From Acetobacter senegalensis (GTDB lineage Bacteria; Pseudomonadota; Alphaproteobacteria; Acetobacterales; Acetobacteraceae), in NCBI RefSeq assembly GCF_001580995.1, contig NZ_LHZU01000125.1, forward strand, positions 1 to 54,652: a stretch of DNA of 54,652 bases, given 5' to 3'. A model generated the notes under the pieces. That model searched no databases. It had not been told where the DNA came from and saw only the letters and a list, made by a program, of their open reading frames with translations. Shown in pieces: positions 8,428-17,209 of this stretch. Position numbers and translations under genes: made by a program. How positions within the stretch are numbered: the first letter of the stretch is position 1; every line of letters starts with the position of its first letter.

Positions 8428-8668
8428 GAAATGTTACTTTTCTGTAATTGTTTTATGTCGCCCAAAATGTAGTGGCTTTTGAGGAGGACAGCCATAAGAA
8501 AATCCCCAAACCGTTTTGACTTAAAAACGGAATAACATTTTGTGAAAAAACTGGGGCAATATGTATCAGAAAGAATATGAAATTATTATGAATGTCTTCT
8601 ATTAGAAAAATAACTGAATAAACTGTGCCGCAGGTTCCCCCATATTTCCTTGATGAAAGTAGGATTTG
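8428..8668. other. AT-rich divergent intergenic region
   Basis: About 240 bases separating the nuclease gene from the receptor gene, so promoters for both should lie here. An inverted repeat CCGTTTT/AAAACGG with a 6-base loop sits at 8511-8530. No known regulator site could be assigned. Confidence 0.4.
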
Positions 8669-11170
8669 ATGTTTCCCCAGCGGCACTTTTCAGTTTTCGC
8701 TTGCCTGATCTGTTCGACTGTTCTGTCGTCACCTCTCGTTGCAATGGCTGACACGGTGTCTGAAAAGAAGGCAGCGGGTGTTACACACAAACAGCGCCCG
8801 GCTCAGGCGGCCAAGTCGGATGAGCAGGCCCAGCCTCTTCCAACCATGCTGGGGCAAACGTCTCCTACCGATGAAAATGTGGAAGTGCGCGGCCATACGC
8901 GTGATCTGGGGGATGGTGATACAGGCAGGGCGTTTGGTGGGGGGCTGATGACACCAACGGATTCTCCCAAATCTGTTTCTGCTGTTACCCGTGATTACAT
9001 TGCAAAACAGAACCCGGCCCTGAACCCCATGCAGTTGGTTCAGCTTCTGCCGGGCGCCAACGTTTCTGACAGTGATCCTTTGGGTATGACAGGCGGCAAC
9101 ATGTCTGTCCGTGGCCTGACGGATTCCCAGATGGGCTTTACGCTGGAAGGGTTTCCAATCAATGATATCGGGAATTTTGCTGTCTATCCGCAGGAAATTG
9201 TTGACGCAGAAAACCTGAAAACTGTTCGGCTGGCACAGGGATCGGCTGATCTTGATAGCCCACACATCAGCGCGTCTGGTGGCGTGGTTGATATGTATAT
9301 GATTGACCCCAAGAAGGTCATGGGTGGGCATGTGGACATGACCTACGGGTCCTACAACGCCACCCGCGGGTTTGCCCGGTTTGATACGGGTTACATTGGA
9401 AATACCAATCTACGCGCTTATTTTTCCTACTCGCAGGGGCGTCAGGACCACTGGCGCGGTCCCGGTTGGGAAAACAAAAAACACGGCGAAATGAAGATTG
9501 TGAACGACTGGGGGGATGGAAACCGTATTTCTCTCGCTGTTGTAGGTAACTCTCTGAAAAACAATGCTTACCCGAGCGTGACAAAGGCAAGCTGGGATCG
9601 GTGGGGTATCGGTTTTGATAACCCGGTAGGCAGCAGCGGTCTGAAATCAGGAGATCCGGCAAACACCGTTTATGAACGCCATTATGTGAAAGGGGACAGC
9701 AATTATTACAAGCTGCGCCCCAATCCGTTCACAAACATCTATGCGTCCATGCCATCCACGTTCAAGCTGACCGACCATCTGGTGCTGACCGAAACCCCCT
9801 ATTTCTGGTATGGTTACGGAAACGGTGGTGGTGGTTATTCAACAGACATGACCAAAATGTCTTATGGCAGCCAGACACTGCCTGGTTCCATAAACGGGGA
9901 AACACCTACGGGAAAGGTTATGTTGTATAATCCGTCCCTGACGGAAACCTATCGTCCGGGTGCGACCACCAAGCTGACATGGACAGCGGGCATCAACCGT
10001 TTGATGGTGGGGTACTGGTTCGAGTATTCCAAGCAGCGCCAGACTGCACCTTATAGCGAAGTGAGCAGTGATGGCACGCCCTTGAGCATGTGGGGCGACA
10101 GCAATAACGTTATTCTCAGTAATGGCGAGAAAGCTCAGTATCGTAATACGCTGACCCAGACGGAAGTGCATACGCCCTTTATTGGGGATAGCCTTTCTCT
10201 CCTGCATGGAAAGCTGACACTTGACGCGGGCCTGAAATATTCCATCGTGAAGCGGCGGGGCACGAACTATCTGCCTGATGTTGGTCAGAAATACGTCAAT
10301 ACAAACTACTACCAGGCTCTGCCAACGGCTGCGGTCCGTTACAAGATCGATACCCACAATCAGGTTTTTGTGTCTGTCGCAACAAATTATCGTATGCCAC
10401 AGAACTATGCATTGTATGATTCAGGTTCTTATGTAGCTGGGTCGGGTTATTCAACAAAAGCCAACCCTGATCAGCGGCCTGAAATCTCCATTTCGGAAGA
10501 GGCTGGTTGGCGTTACCAGGGCGACCTGATCTCCAGTTCCATTACCTATTTCCATTATAACTTTACAAACCGCCTGTTTACGCAAACCATTACCAACGAT
10601 AACGGCCAGTATTGGACAACCAATATCAACGGCGGTGGCGAACATTCAGATGGTGTTGATGCGGAAATCGGCACGCGGCCCATCTATCATATTCGTCCTT
10701 ATGTCTCCTTTGAATATCTGCATGCTGTGAGTGATAGTAACCTGCCGGTCTCTTCTGGCGCGGTAACAGATTATATGCATACCAAAGGTAAAGTAGCGCC
10801 CCAGGCTCCGGCATATCAGGTTGGGTTTGGTCTGGATTATGATGATGGACACCGGTTTGTAGGGTTCAACCTGAAATATGTGGCCAAGCAGTATTCTACA
10901 TTCATGAATGATGAGCACATTCCGGGATATGTGCGGATGAACGTCAATGTGGGCTACCGTCTGCCAAAGATGGGTATTTTCAAAAGCCCGACCATTCGCC
11001 TGAACCTGCAGAATATCTCTAACGAGCGTTATCTGGGCTGGATTAATGCCACTCAGGTCAATGCAAAAACTGCAACGGGTATCTTCGGGAATACGATTGG
11101 TGGAAAATCGGCCACTTATAAAATTGCGTCACCTTTTGCCGCGATTGCAACCATAAGTAGTGATTTCTAA
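8669..11170 (+). CDS. TonB-dependent outer-membrane receptor
   Basis: Outer-membrane beta-barrel that imports a ligand using the TonB-ExbBD energy system. A signal peptide (FACLICSTVLSSPLVAMA) is followed by a candidate TonB box ENVEVRGH. The plug domain spans roughly residues 90-210 (LVQLLPGANVSD, MSVRGLTDSQMGFTLEGFPIND, VRLAQGSADLDSPHISASGG), and a long barrel ends in phenylalanine. ATG at 8669, five bases after AGGA, is preferred to the overlapping TTG. The substrate is not evident. It lies between a secreted nuclease and a secreted phospholipase C and could take up a product of these, but a siderophore or other ligand is equally possible. Confidence 0.88.
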   Translation: MFPQRHFSVFACLICSTVLSSPLVAMADTVSEKKAAGVTHKQRPAQAAKSDEQAQPLPTMLGQTSPTDENVEVRGHTRDLGDGDTGRAFGGGLMTPTDSPKSVSAVTRDYIAKQNPALNPMQLVQLLPGANVSDSDPLGMTGGNMSVRGLTDSQMGFTLEGFPINDIGNFAVYPQEIVDAENLKTVRLAQGSADLDSPHISASGGVVDMYMIDPKKVMGGHVDMTYGSYNATRGFARFDTGYIGNTNLRAYFSYSQGRQDHWRGPGWENKKHGEMKIVNDWGDGNRISLAVVGNSLKNNAYPSVTKASWDRWGIGFDNPVGSSGLKSGDPANTVYERHYVKGDSNYYKLRPNPFTNIYASMPSTFKLTDHLVLTETPYFWYGYGNGGGGYSTDMTKMSYGSQTLPGSINGETPTGKVMLYNPSLTETYRPGATTKLTWTAGINRLMVGYWFEYSKQRQTAPYSEVSSDGTPLSMWGDSNNVILSNGEKAQYRNTLTQTEVHTPFIGDSLSLLHGKLTLDAGLKYSIVKRRGTNYLPDVGQKYVNTNYYQALPTAAVRYKIDTHNQVFVSVATNYRMPQNYALYDSGSYVAGSGYSTKANPDQRPEISISEEAGWRYQGDLISSSITYFHYNFTNRLFTQTITNDNGQYWTTNINGGGEHSDGVDAEIGTRPIYHIRPYVSFEYLHAVSDSNLPVSSGAVTDYMHTKGKVAPQAPAYQVGFGLDYDDGHRFVGFNLKYVAKQYSTFMNDEHIPGYVRMNVNVGYRLPKMGIFKSPTIRLNLQNISNERYLGWINATQVNAKTATGIFGNTIGGKSATYKIASPFAAIATISSDF

Positions 11171-11236
11171 GGAGAACTGGTCTGGGTCTCTCAAACGGGC
11201 TATTGTAACGGCCTTGTATTGACTGAGAGGAAAACC

Positions 11237-13315
11237 ATGCCGGTTATCGGACGTAGAGGGCTGTTGAAAAGTGGCGGTGGGTTAATAACGGCAGGCCTTC
11301 TGGCGTCCATCAATCGGGCGTTGGCCATTCCGGCGGAGCGTCGGAGTGGCACGCTTGAAGATGTGGAGCACATTGTGGTGCTCATGCAGGAAAACCGCTC
11401 CTTTGACCATTATTTCGGCCATCTGAATGGTGTGCGTGGCGTGGGGGACCGTCATCCCGTCCGTTCCCCGGACGGGACGCCTGTGTGGTCTCAATGGCGC
11501 AAACAGGCGGGGGAAGGGCGGATCATGCCCTTCCAGTTACGCACCCATGTAACAAGTGCGCAGTGCGTGCTTGATCTTGATCATAACTGGACACCAACCC
11601 ACGCGGCCATCAATGCCGGATGGAATGATCAGTGGCCCCGGCATAAAACCGACATGACAATGGGGTATTACACGCGGGATGATATTCCATATCATTACGC
11701 GCTGGCCGATGCCTTTACCGTTTGTGACCATTATTTCTGCTCAACCCCGACCCAAACGCACCCGAACCGTTTTTACCTCATGACAGGAACGGTCGATGCC
11801 GAGGGCGTGGGCGGTGGCCCGGTTCTGGATAATGTGGACTGGGTAGATCGCGCCTTTTATCCGGAGGTGCCCGGCCCGTTCAACTGGACAACCTATCCCG
11901 AACGCCTTGAAGCTGCCGGTGTCAGTTGGCAGGTCTACCAACAGGGCCTTTCTCCTTCTGATGTGGAAAACGGAAATTTTGGCACCAATGTGCTGATGAA
12001 TTTCCGTAATTATGTGGAAGCACCGGAAGGGTCTCCTCTGCATCAGCGTGCCATGACAAAGCGAACGCTGGATGATCTACGGCAGGATGTAATGGCGGAT
12101 CGTCTGCCCCAGGTTTCCTGGCTGTTGCCCCCTGCGGCTTATTCCGAGCACCCACGCTGGACGCCGGGATATGGTGCAACATATATTGCCCGGGTGCTGA
12201 ATGCTTTGACAGCAAACCCGCAAGTGTGGGCCAAGACTGTTCTGCTTGTCATGTATGATGAAAATGACGGGTATTTTGATCACGTGCCTCCGCCGCAGCC
12301 GCCAACACCCGTGTTGCCCGGTAAAAGCACCGTGGATACGCGCGGTGAAATCCATGACCGGATTACACCCTATGAACCCAAGCGTTATACGGCGGATATG
12401 CTGCCGTACGGTTTGGGGCCGCGCGTTCCCATGCTGGCGCTGTCACCCTGGAGCGCAGGTGGCTTTGTGTGTTCAGAAGTGTTTGATCACACGTCTGTCC
12501 TGCGGTTTATTGAAGCCCGTTTCGGTGTGCGTGAAGAGAATATCACACCATGGCGGCGCTCCATTTGCGGTGATCTGACCAGCGCATTTGATTTTTCACG
12601 AAAGCAGGGCCTTAAGAACGGCCTGCCTGATACGGCAGATTACAAGCAACAGGTTGACCAGTCGTGCAAACTGCCTGACCCGGCCGTGCCGATGCAAAGT
12701 AATCTGTCTGATATTGGGGAACAGGAAGCAGGTGCTCGGCCCGCTCGGCCGCTCCCCTATGTTCTGGCGGTTAATGAGGTGAATGGTCCGCAGGGAAGCG
12801 TGACGCTTCAGTTTGAAAACCATGGAACAGTAGGTGCGTGTTTCTACGTTTATCAAGAAAAAACCAGTGAAAAGCCGCGTCGTTACACGGTGGGGGCTGG
12901 GGCATCCCTTCAGGATGAGTGGCGTCAGGCCGAAGGGTATGAACTGCATCTTACCGTTATTGGGCCTAACGGTTTCGCACGGTATTTCCATCGCCCAAGC
13001 CGGACATCAGTGCTTGTAACGGCTCAGGACAATCCGCAGACTGGTGAGCTGTTGATGACATTTGCCAATCGGACGGCCCATCAGCACATACTGCATCTGC
13101 ATGATAAGGCTTATGGCCAACCGCAGCAGAGCGTAACGGTGCCAGCGAATGGGGTGGCGCATAAAGCACTTGCGCTTGCCCATAGTGACCACTGGTATGA
13201 TATTAGCGTGCGTGTCGCGTCGGAACCCAAAACGGAAAGCCGGTTTGCTGGCCACGTTGAAACCGGAAAACCCAGCCGGACCGATCCGGCTTTGGGGGCT
13301 CCTATTCTGCAGTAA
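11237..13315 (+). CDS. plcN: Tat-exported phosphocholine-type phospholipase C
   Basis: Non-haemolytic type phospholipase C that cleaves phosphatidylcholine-like lipids to diacylglycerol and phosphocholine in the periplasm or outside. The start ATG at 11237 follows AGAGGA by five bases and gives a twin-arginine leader GRRGLLKSGGG. The phosphoesterase core begins with EDVEHIVVLMQENRSFDHYFG; DLDHNWTPTHAAINAGWNDQ, YYTRDDIPYHYALADAFTVCDHYF and YDENDGYFDHVPPP are the familiar metal-site regions. Two C-terminal DUF756-type modules follow (VLAVNEVNGPQGSVTLQFEN and SVLVTAQDNPQTGELLMTF). The length of about 692 residues matches the family. It lies 66 bases after the receptor gene, so cotranscription is possible. 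Confidence 0.93.
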   Translation: MPVIGRRGLLKSGGGLITAGLLASINRALAIPAERRSGTLEDVEHIVVLMQENRSFDHYFGHLNGVRGVGDRHPVRSPDGTPVWSQWRKQAGEGRIMPFQLRTHVTSAQCVLDLDHNWTPTHAAINAGWNDQWPRHKTDMTMGYYTRDDIPYHYALADAFTVCDHYFCSTPTQTHPNRFYLMTGTVDAEGVGGGPVLDNVDWVDRAFYPEVPGPFNWTTYPERLEAAGVSWQVYQQGLSPSDVENGNFGTNVLMNFRNYVEAPEGSPLHQRAMTKRTLDDLRQDVMADRLPQVSWLLPPAAYSEHPRWTPGYGATYIARVLNALTANPQVWAKTVLLVMYDENDGYFDHVPPPQPPTPVLPGKSTVDTRGEIHDRITPYEPKRYTADMLPYGLGPRVPMLALSPWSAGGFVCSEVFDHTSVLRFIEARFGVREENITPWRRSICGDLTSAFDFSRKQGLKNGLPDTADYKQQVDQSCKLPDPAVPMQSNLSDIGEQEAGARPARPLPYVLAVNEVNGPQGSVTLQFENHGTVGACFYVYQEKTSEKPRRYTVGAGASLQDEWRQAEGYELHLTVIGPNGFARYFHRPSRTSVLVTAQDNPQTGELLMTFANRTAHQHILHLHDKAYGQPQQSVTVPANGVAHKALALAHSDHWYDISVRVASEPKTESRFAGHVETGKPSRTDPALGAPILQ

Positions 13316-13364
13316 CTGAAAGTCCGGACAGAGAGTTGAAGAACTCATCTGTCCTCATTATTTC

Positions 13365-13401
13365 AGGTCGCACTGGGTATTCTGGTGCGGCCTATTTTTT
13401 T
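13365..13401 (+). terminator. intrinsic terminator after the phospholipase gene
   Basis: AGGTCGCAC pairs with GTGCGGCCT (one G-T wobble) around an 11-base loop and is followed by a run of seven T residues. The T run overlaps the stop codon of the convergent adenosine deaminase gene. Confidence 0.75.
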
Positions 13402-14923
13402 AATCAGCAAGAAGCGGATTATGGGCGGTTTCAGCCTCAAACTGTTTGAAATTGTTCTCCAGCGCCATTTGCAGACGGGCTTTTTCATTTTTGCCAAGGA
13501 AAGCGCGGCATTCTGATGTGTCAGGCGTCTGGCAGGCAGGAAGGATTTTCCCATCATGCCACAAGCTTGCGCCCGGAATGAACGCATACTCCAACCCATT
13601 GCGGGAAAGTTGCTTCATATCCTGATAGCTCAACGGCCAAGTTGTAGCGGCCCGCAGATATTCCTGGGTCAGGTCTCCCCGTGATACCCCTTCATCATCG
13701 GTGGAAAGAGCGACAGGAACACCGGCCCGCCGATACAATGCAAAAGGATGCGCCTTGCCTTTGATGTTTAGAATAACATCGTTGCTGGTCAGGTTGATTT
13801 CCACCATGATTTTTTTCTGAGCCATTTCTTTCAGCAGGCCGGTAGCATCATTTTCCCACATGATGTCCACCCCGTGCCCGATACGGCGTGCTCCTGCTAT
13901 CTCTACAGCGGAGCGGATATGGTGGGTCAGGCCCTCCGGCGGTACAAGGCCCGGCGTCAGCTCACCAGCATGCAGGCTTAGTTTGACATCAGGATACACG
14001 CTATTGAGGGCCTGAAACATGCGCATATGCTGGTCATAATCGCGCATGGAAACAGGATCATCTTCCGGGCAAACAAAATTGACGCCGACAAACCGTGGGT
14101 CAGTATGGGCAATTTCGTATCCAGCATAAAGTTGCGCAAACACAGCCGAAGGCGCCACGATGCGGAGGGTCTGGTAAAGATAATGCACGGCCACCTTGCA
14201 GCCTGGGTGCGCTTGTGGCGTGCCACATTGCAACACATGCTGGGCCTGCTGTTCCATGTCGTCAGTTTCATGGCGTGCCGTGGCAACCAGCGCGGGCAGG
14301 TCTGCCTTAAGCGCCTGCATGGCGTCAGCATAATTCTCATCATGCAAGGGGTGGGCGTTTCCGCTGGCAATCATACTGCCCAGTCCGGGTGAGATCATTA
14401 GTTCTACGTAGGTGATATGATCCTGCGCGGCTCGATCAAGCGCCTCGGCCAGACTGTCTCCTGCGTGTTTGTCAGCAGCAGGCCCAAAGCCGGCGAAGGT
14501 GGCAAAGAAATGGTCATGGCCGGAGCGATCATTGGCCGTGGGCACAAAATCCCGCATGGAGAGGGCATCAATCATACGGTTTTCGGCAGCTTCATTCGCC
14601 AGAAGCGCCGTGGCAGGCCATTCTCCTTTAGCCGGGGTGGCGGCGCAGGCTCGGGGCAGGATGGTTCCCTGCTCCACCGAAATGCAGAGCCCATCCTGTG
14701 CGGCCCACTTCAGATAACTTTCCGCATAAATGGCTCCAACCAGATGGTTATGCAGGTCAGCCCCTTTGGGGAACTGGCGCATGAACACAGGTAGCCGCAC
14801 GGGGTCTGATTGCAGGGTGCTGAAAATATGCGCCGTTTTCTGCTCGTCTGGTGTGGCTGCCTGACAAAGGGAAAACGGTGTTGTCAGAATGGCAGAGGCC
14901 AGAAGCAGAGCACGAACAAACAT
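13400..14923 (-). CDS. secreted adenosine deaminase-family hydrolase
   Basis: Zinc hydrolase of the adenosine/AMP deaminase superfamily, probably deaminating adenosine to inosine outside the cytoplasm. Hallmarks are the first metal motif FPKGADLHNHLVG, the HAGE motif (LSLHAGELTPG), RRIGHGVDI, and the catalytic STDDEGVSRGDLTQEY segment. The start at MFVRALLLASAILTTPF gives a good signal peptide; the longer frame upstream does not. The length of about 507 residues is longer than cytosolic Add and similar to secreted ADGF-like enzymes. It is convergent with the phospholipase gene. With the secreted nuclease nearby it could complete breakdown of external nucleic acid to nucleosides. The exact substrate is inferred. 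Confidence 0.87.
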   Translation of the reverse strand: MFVRALLLASAILTTPFSLCQAATPDEQKTAHIFSTLQSDPVRLPVFMRQFPKGADLHNHLVGAIYAESYLKWAAQDGLCISVEQGTILPRACAATPAKGEWPATALLANEAAENRMIDALSMRDFVPTANDRSGHDHFFATFAGFGPAADKHAGDSLAEALDRAAQDHITYVELMISPGLGSMIASGNAHPLHDENYADAMQALKADLPALVATARHETDDMEQQAQHVLQCGTPQAHPGCKVAVHYLYQTLRIVAPSAVFAQLYAGYEIAHTDPRFVGVNFVCPEDDPVSMRDYDQHMRMFQALNSVYPDVKLSLHAGELTPGLVPPEGLTHHIRSAVEIAGARRIGHGVDIMWENDATGLLKEMAQKKIMVEINLTSNDVILNIKGKAHPFALYRRAGVPVALSTDDEGVSRGDLTQEYLRAATTWPLSYQDMKQLSRNGLEYAFIPGASLWHDGKILPACQTPDTSECRAFLGKNEKARLQMALENNFKQFEAETAHNPLLAD

Positions 14924-15026
14924 ACAGGAACACCATCCGGGAAAGACGTGGTTTATCATTGCTGGGTAACAGAAATCATTCCACTCCAATATCGGATTTA
15001 TACAGAAGTCAGACCGTCTTTCAAAT

Positions 15027-15494
15027 TCATGCGGGACCGTGTTGCCCTGAGCTTGTCCTCCGGGGCTTGTTTACGCAGAGAGAAGGCTGATTGGCCGGGG
15101 TATAGCGGAGAATACTGGCAACAGCGGCATCATGCGGCAGAGGGGTGCCATAAGAGCTATGATAACGCGTGGCAAAGGCTTCCCGCTCCAACCGTTCGCA
15201 ATAGTCCAGATACCGGATCAGTGCTCTTTCGGCTCTGCGCGTGGGGCCATGCACCCGTTTATAATGCCGCCACAGAATCAGCGCATTGACGGACCACGCA
15301 TCATACGCATGTTCCCTTAGCCTCTGGCGAATGGACGGTGGCAGTTGTTCAAAAGCAGACCACTCGTCTCCCTCATGACGTTGCCAGATTTCATGACGCA
15401 CCGTCCGCTCGTTTGATGGAGGGGGCTGCTGATGAGGGCGCTGGCTGGGTGTGGACAACCAAGGCTGATAAGCGGACATGCCTTTGCCCATCAT
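15027..15494 (-). CDS. conserved hypothetical protein coupled to the COG0523 GTPase
   Basis: A 155-residue soluble protein, proline-rich at the start, with a central [17 protein letters not shown] segment and a basic, aromatic helical part ([23 protein letters not shown]). The segment resembles small alphaproteobacterial DUF6525-type proteins, though I cannot confirm the family. No catalytic motif is visible. The ATGATG start overlaps the stop of the upstream GTPase gene, so the two are translationally coupled. It should share the Zur-box promoter and may act in zinc limitation. That role is inference from position only. Confidence 0.65.
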   Translation of the reverse strand: MMGKGMSAYQPWLSTPSQRPHQQPPPSNERTVRHEIWQRHEGDEWSAFEQLPPSIRQRLREHAYDAWSVNALILWRHYKRVHGPTRRAERALIRYLDYCERLEREAFATRYHSSYGTPLPHDAAVASILRYTPANQPSLCVNKPRRTSSGQHGPA

Positions 15495-16705
15495 GCCGCT
15501 TCACGCTTCCAGATGGGAAAAGGGTCTGGCAGGTGCGCATAGCGTTCGGGCTCAAAGCGGGGAGCACCGTCTTCAGGTATCAAGCAGTCGTCCAAAGCAG
15601 CGCGTAGCGCGCTTTCGTCCATGTCCTGCGTGCCAATGAACACAATTTCCTGTCGCCGGTCTCCAAACACAGGGTCCCATTTGCTCAGCACGAAGTCGCG
15701 CCACTGGTCTGTATCGGGCCACTGACTTTTGGGGATGGCCGCCCACCATAACCCGATGGCCTGATTACGCACCAATGCCCCAGCCTGCCCCAGTTCTCCT
15801 ACCCAGTCAGGGCGCGTGGCCAGCCAGAAATGCCCTTTGGCCCGCACCACACCTGGCCAGTTGGCATCCAGAAAATGCTTGAATTTTGCGGGTTCGAATG
15901 GTCTGCGCGCACGGTAGACAAAACTGCGGATGCCGTATTCCTCGGTCTCTGGGGTATGGTCCTGAAAGCCGTAGAGTTCCTTGAACCAGAGCGGATGCTG
16001 GTGTGCTTTCTCATAATCAAATCGGCCTGTGTTCAGAACACGCTCAAGGGGAACCTTGCCCATGTCCGTCTCAATCACATCGGCATCAGGGTTCAGGGCC
16101 AGTACAATCTGGCGTGCTGCCTCTACCTGTTCCGGTGTGGCGGTGGAGACCTTGTTGATCACCACAACATCGGCAAATTCAATCTGTTCAACCAGCAGAT
16201 CCACCAGCGCGCGATCATCTTCCTCGCCCGCTGTTTCTCCTCTGTCTTTCAGGAAATCGGTGGAGGCATAATCCTTGAGCAGGTTTACGGCGTCCACCAC
16301 TGTTACCATAGTATCAAGCCTTGCGCTGTCGCTCAGGCTGTTGCCATCTTCATCCCGAAATTCAAATGTTGCAGCAACGGGCAGGGGTTCTGCAATGCCA
16401 GTGGATTCAATCAGCAGATAATCAAATTTCCCCTCCGATGCCAGCCGATGAACCTCCTGCAAAAGATCATCCCGCAGGGTGCAGCAAATGCAGCCATTGG
16501 TCATTTCCACCAGTTTTTCATCGGTGCGGGAAAGACCGCCTCCGCCTTCTCGCACAAGATCAGCGTCAATATTCACTTCGCTCATGTCATTCACAATAAC
16601 GGCCACCTTGCGGCCTTCCCGGTTATTGAGAATGTGGTTCAGCACTGTTGTCTTTCCGGCTCCAAGAAAGCCGGAAAGAACGGTAACGGGCAGCAATGCG
16701 GGCAT
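15491..16705 (-). CDS. COG0523-family GTPase, probable zinc metallochaperone
   Basis: P-loop GTPase of the COG0523/CobW family. These proteins deliver zinc or other metals to target proteins. The 404-residue product has Walker [10 protein letters not shown] (residues 11-19), the invariant metal-binding CICC motif ([14 protein letters not shown] near residue 72), an [12 protein letters not shown] switch region, NKVSTA for guanine binding and a C-terminal CobW_C domain. A Zur-type palindrome overlaps its promoter, indicating induction during zinc starvation as for ZigA/YeiR-like members. This outweighs a cobalamin-synthesis role suggested by the nearby B12 operon. A small conserved gene follows by overlap. 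Confidence 0.9.
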   Translation of the reverse strand: MPALLPVTVLSGFLGAGKTTVLNHILNNREGRKVAVIVNDMSEVNIDADLVREGGGGLSRTDEKLVEMTNGCICCTLRDDLLQEVHRLASEGKFDYLLIESTGIAEPLPVAATFEFRDEDGNSLSDSARLDTMVTVVDAVNLLKDYASTDFLKDRGETAGEEDDRALVDLLVEQIEFADVVVINKVSTATPEQVEAARQIVLALNPDADVIETDMGKVPLERVLNTGRFDYEKAHQHPLWFKELYGFQDHTPETEEYGIRSFVYRARRPFEPAKFKHFLDANWPGVVRAKGHFWLATRPDWVGELGQAGALVRNQAIGLWWAAIPKSQWPDTDQWRDFVLSKWDPVFGDRRQEIVFIGTQDMDESALRAALDDCLIPEDGAPRFEPERYAHLPDPFPIWKREAA

Positions 16706-16748
16706 GGAGGGGGCTCCCTGAAGCTGAAAGAGGCGTGGTCTGCTTTAT

Positions 16749-16785
16749 ATGTTATAGTATAACATAACGCATCCTGATCGTTCAA
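16749..16785 (-). promoter_or_regulatory. Zur box overlapping a sigma-70 promoter
   Basis: The 17-bp perfect palindrome ATGTTATAGTATAACAT (16749-16765) matches the known Zur operator form. On the minus strand it covers a TATACT -10 box (16756-16761), with TTGAAC as -35 box 18 bases upstream (16780-16785). Zinc-bound Zur would block transcription of the COG0523 operon starting at 16705. Confidence 0.82.
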
Positions 16786-16865
16786 TCGTCTGCAATGTTG
16801 GTGCTGCATGGGGAAGGAAGCGCTGTTTTCTTGACACTCTGCGCGTTTTGGCGGCATCAACCCGG

Positions 16866-17070
16866 CTTGATGGTTCTCTCTCCGTTGGGGAGCGATGTAA
16901 AAGGGAACCGGGTGCGGTGCCGCGTTGCGTGGCCATCAAGGCCCGGGCTGTCCCCGCAACTGTAAGCGGCATGCTCTGCGCCTACTGGCTGGTAAGTCAG
17001 GCCACTGGGAGGTTCTCCTGGGAAGGCTTGGGCAGAGTGGACTACCGCAAGCCAGGAAACCTGCCATCAG
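16866..17070 (+). ncRNA. cobalamin (B12) riboswitch
   Basis: The leader of the btu operon carries the recognisable cobalamin-riboswitch core: AAAAGGGAACCGGGTG, then GGGCTGTCCCCGCAACTGTAA, then GCCACTGGGAGG and GGGAAGGC. It ends in the B12 box AGCCAGGAAACCTGCC (17050-17065). An ATCAGC/GCTGAT stem just downstream (17066-17097) may be part of the expression platform. B12 binding would lower expression of the importer. The start of the element is approximate. Confidence 0.92.
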
Positions 17071-17209
17071 CTGGGGTCGCAGACGGGAAATGCTGATCGG
17101 GGGGTGTCAGCAGGCAGACTGGACCATGGGTGTTCCTGAGAGACGGGAGCAGCCAGCGTCAGGCTTTCTCTCGTGGCGACGTCTTTTTACCGCGAGGCCT
17201 TTTTCTCTG

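Noticed and set aside
8428-8460. Possible Pho box in 11-base repeats before the S1/P1 nuclease gene
   Set aside because: Only two weak half-matches, in the wrong orientation for the nuclease gene and directly at its start codon.
15491-16705. Naming the COG0523 gene as cobW because of the nearby B12 operon
   Set aside because: The Zur palindrome over its promoter and its opposite orientation to the btu operon favour a zinc role.
16925-17209. Extended N-terminus of the B12 receptor frame
   Set aside because: This part lies in the cobalamin riboswitch; the signal peptide begins at the ATG at 17210.
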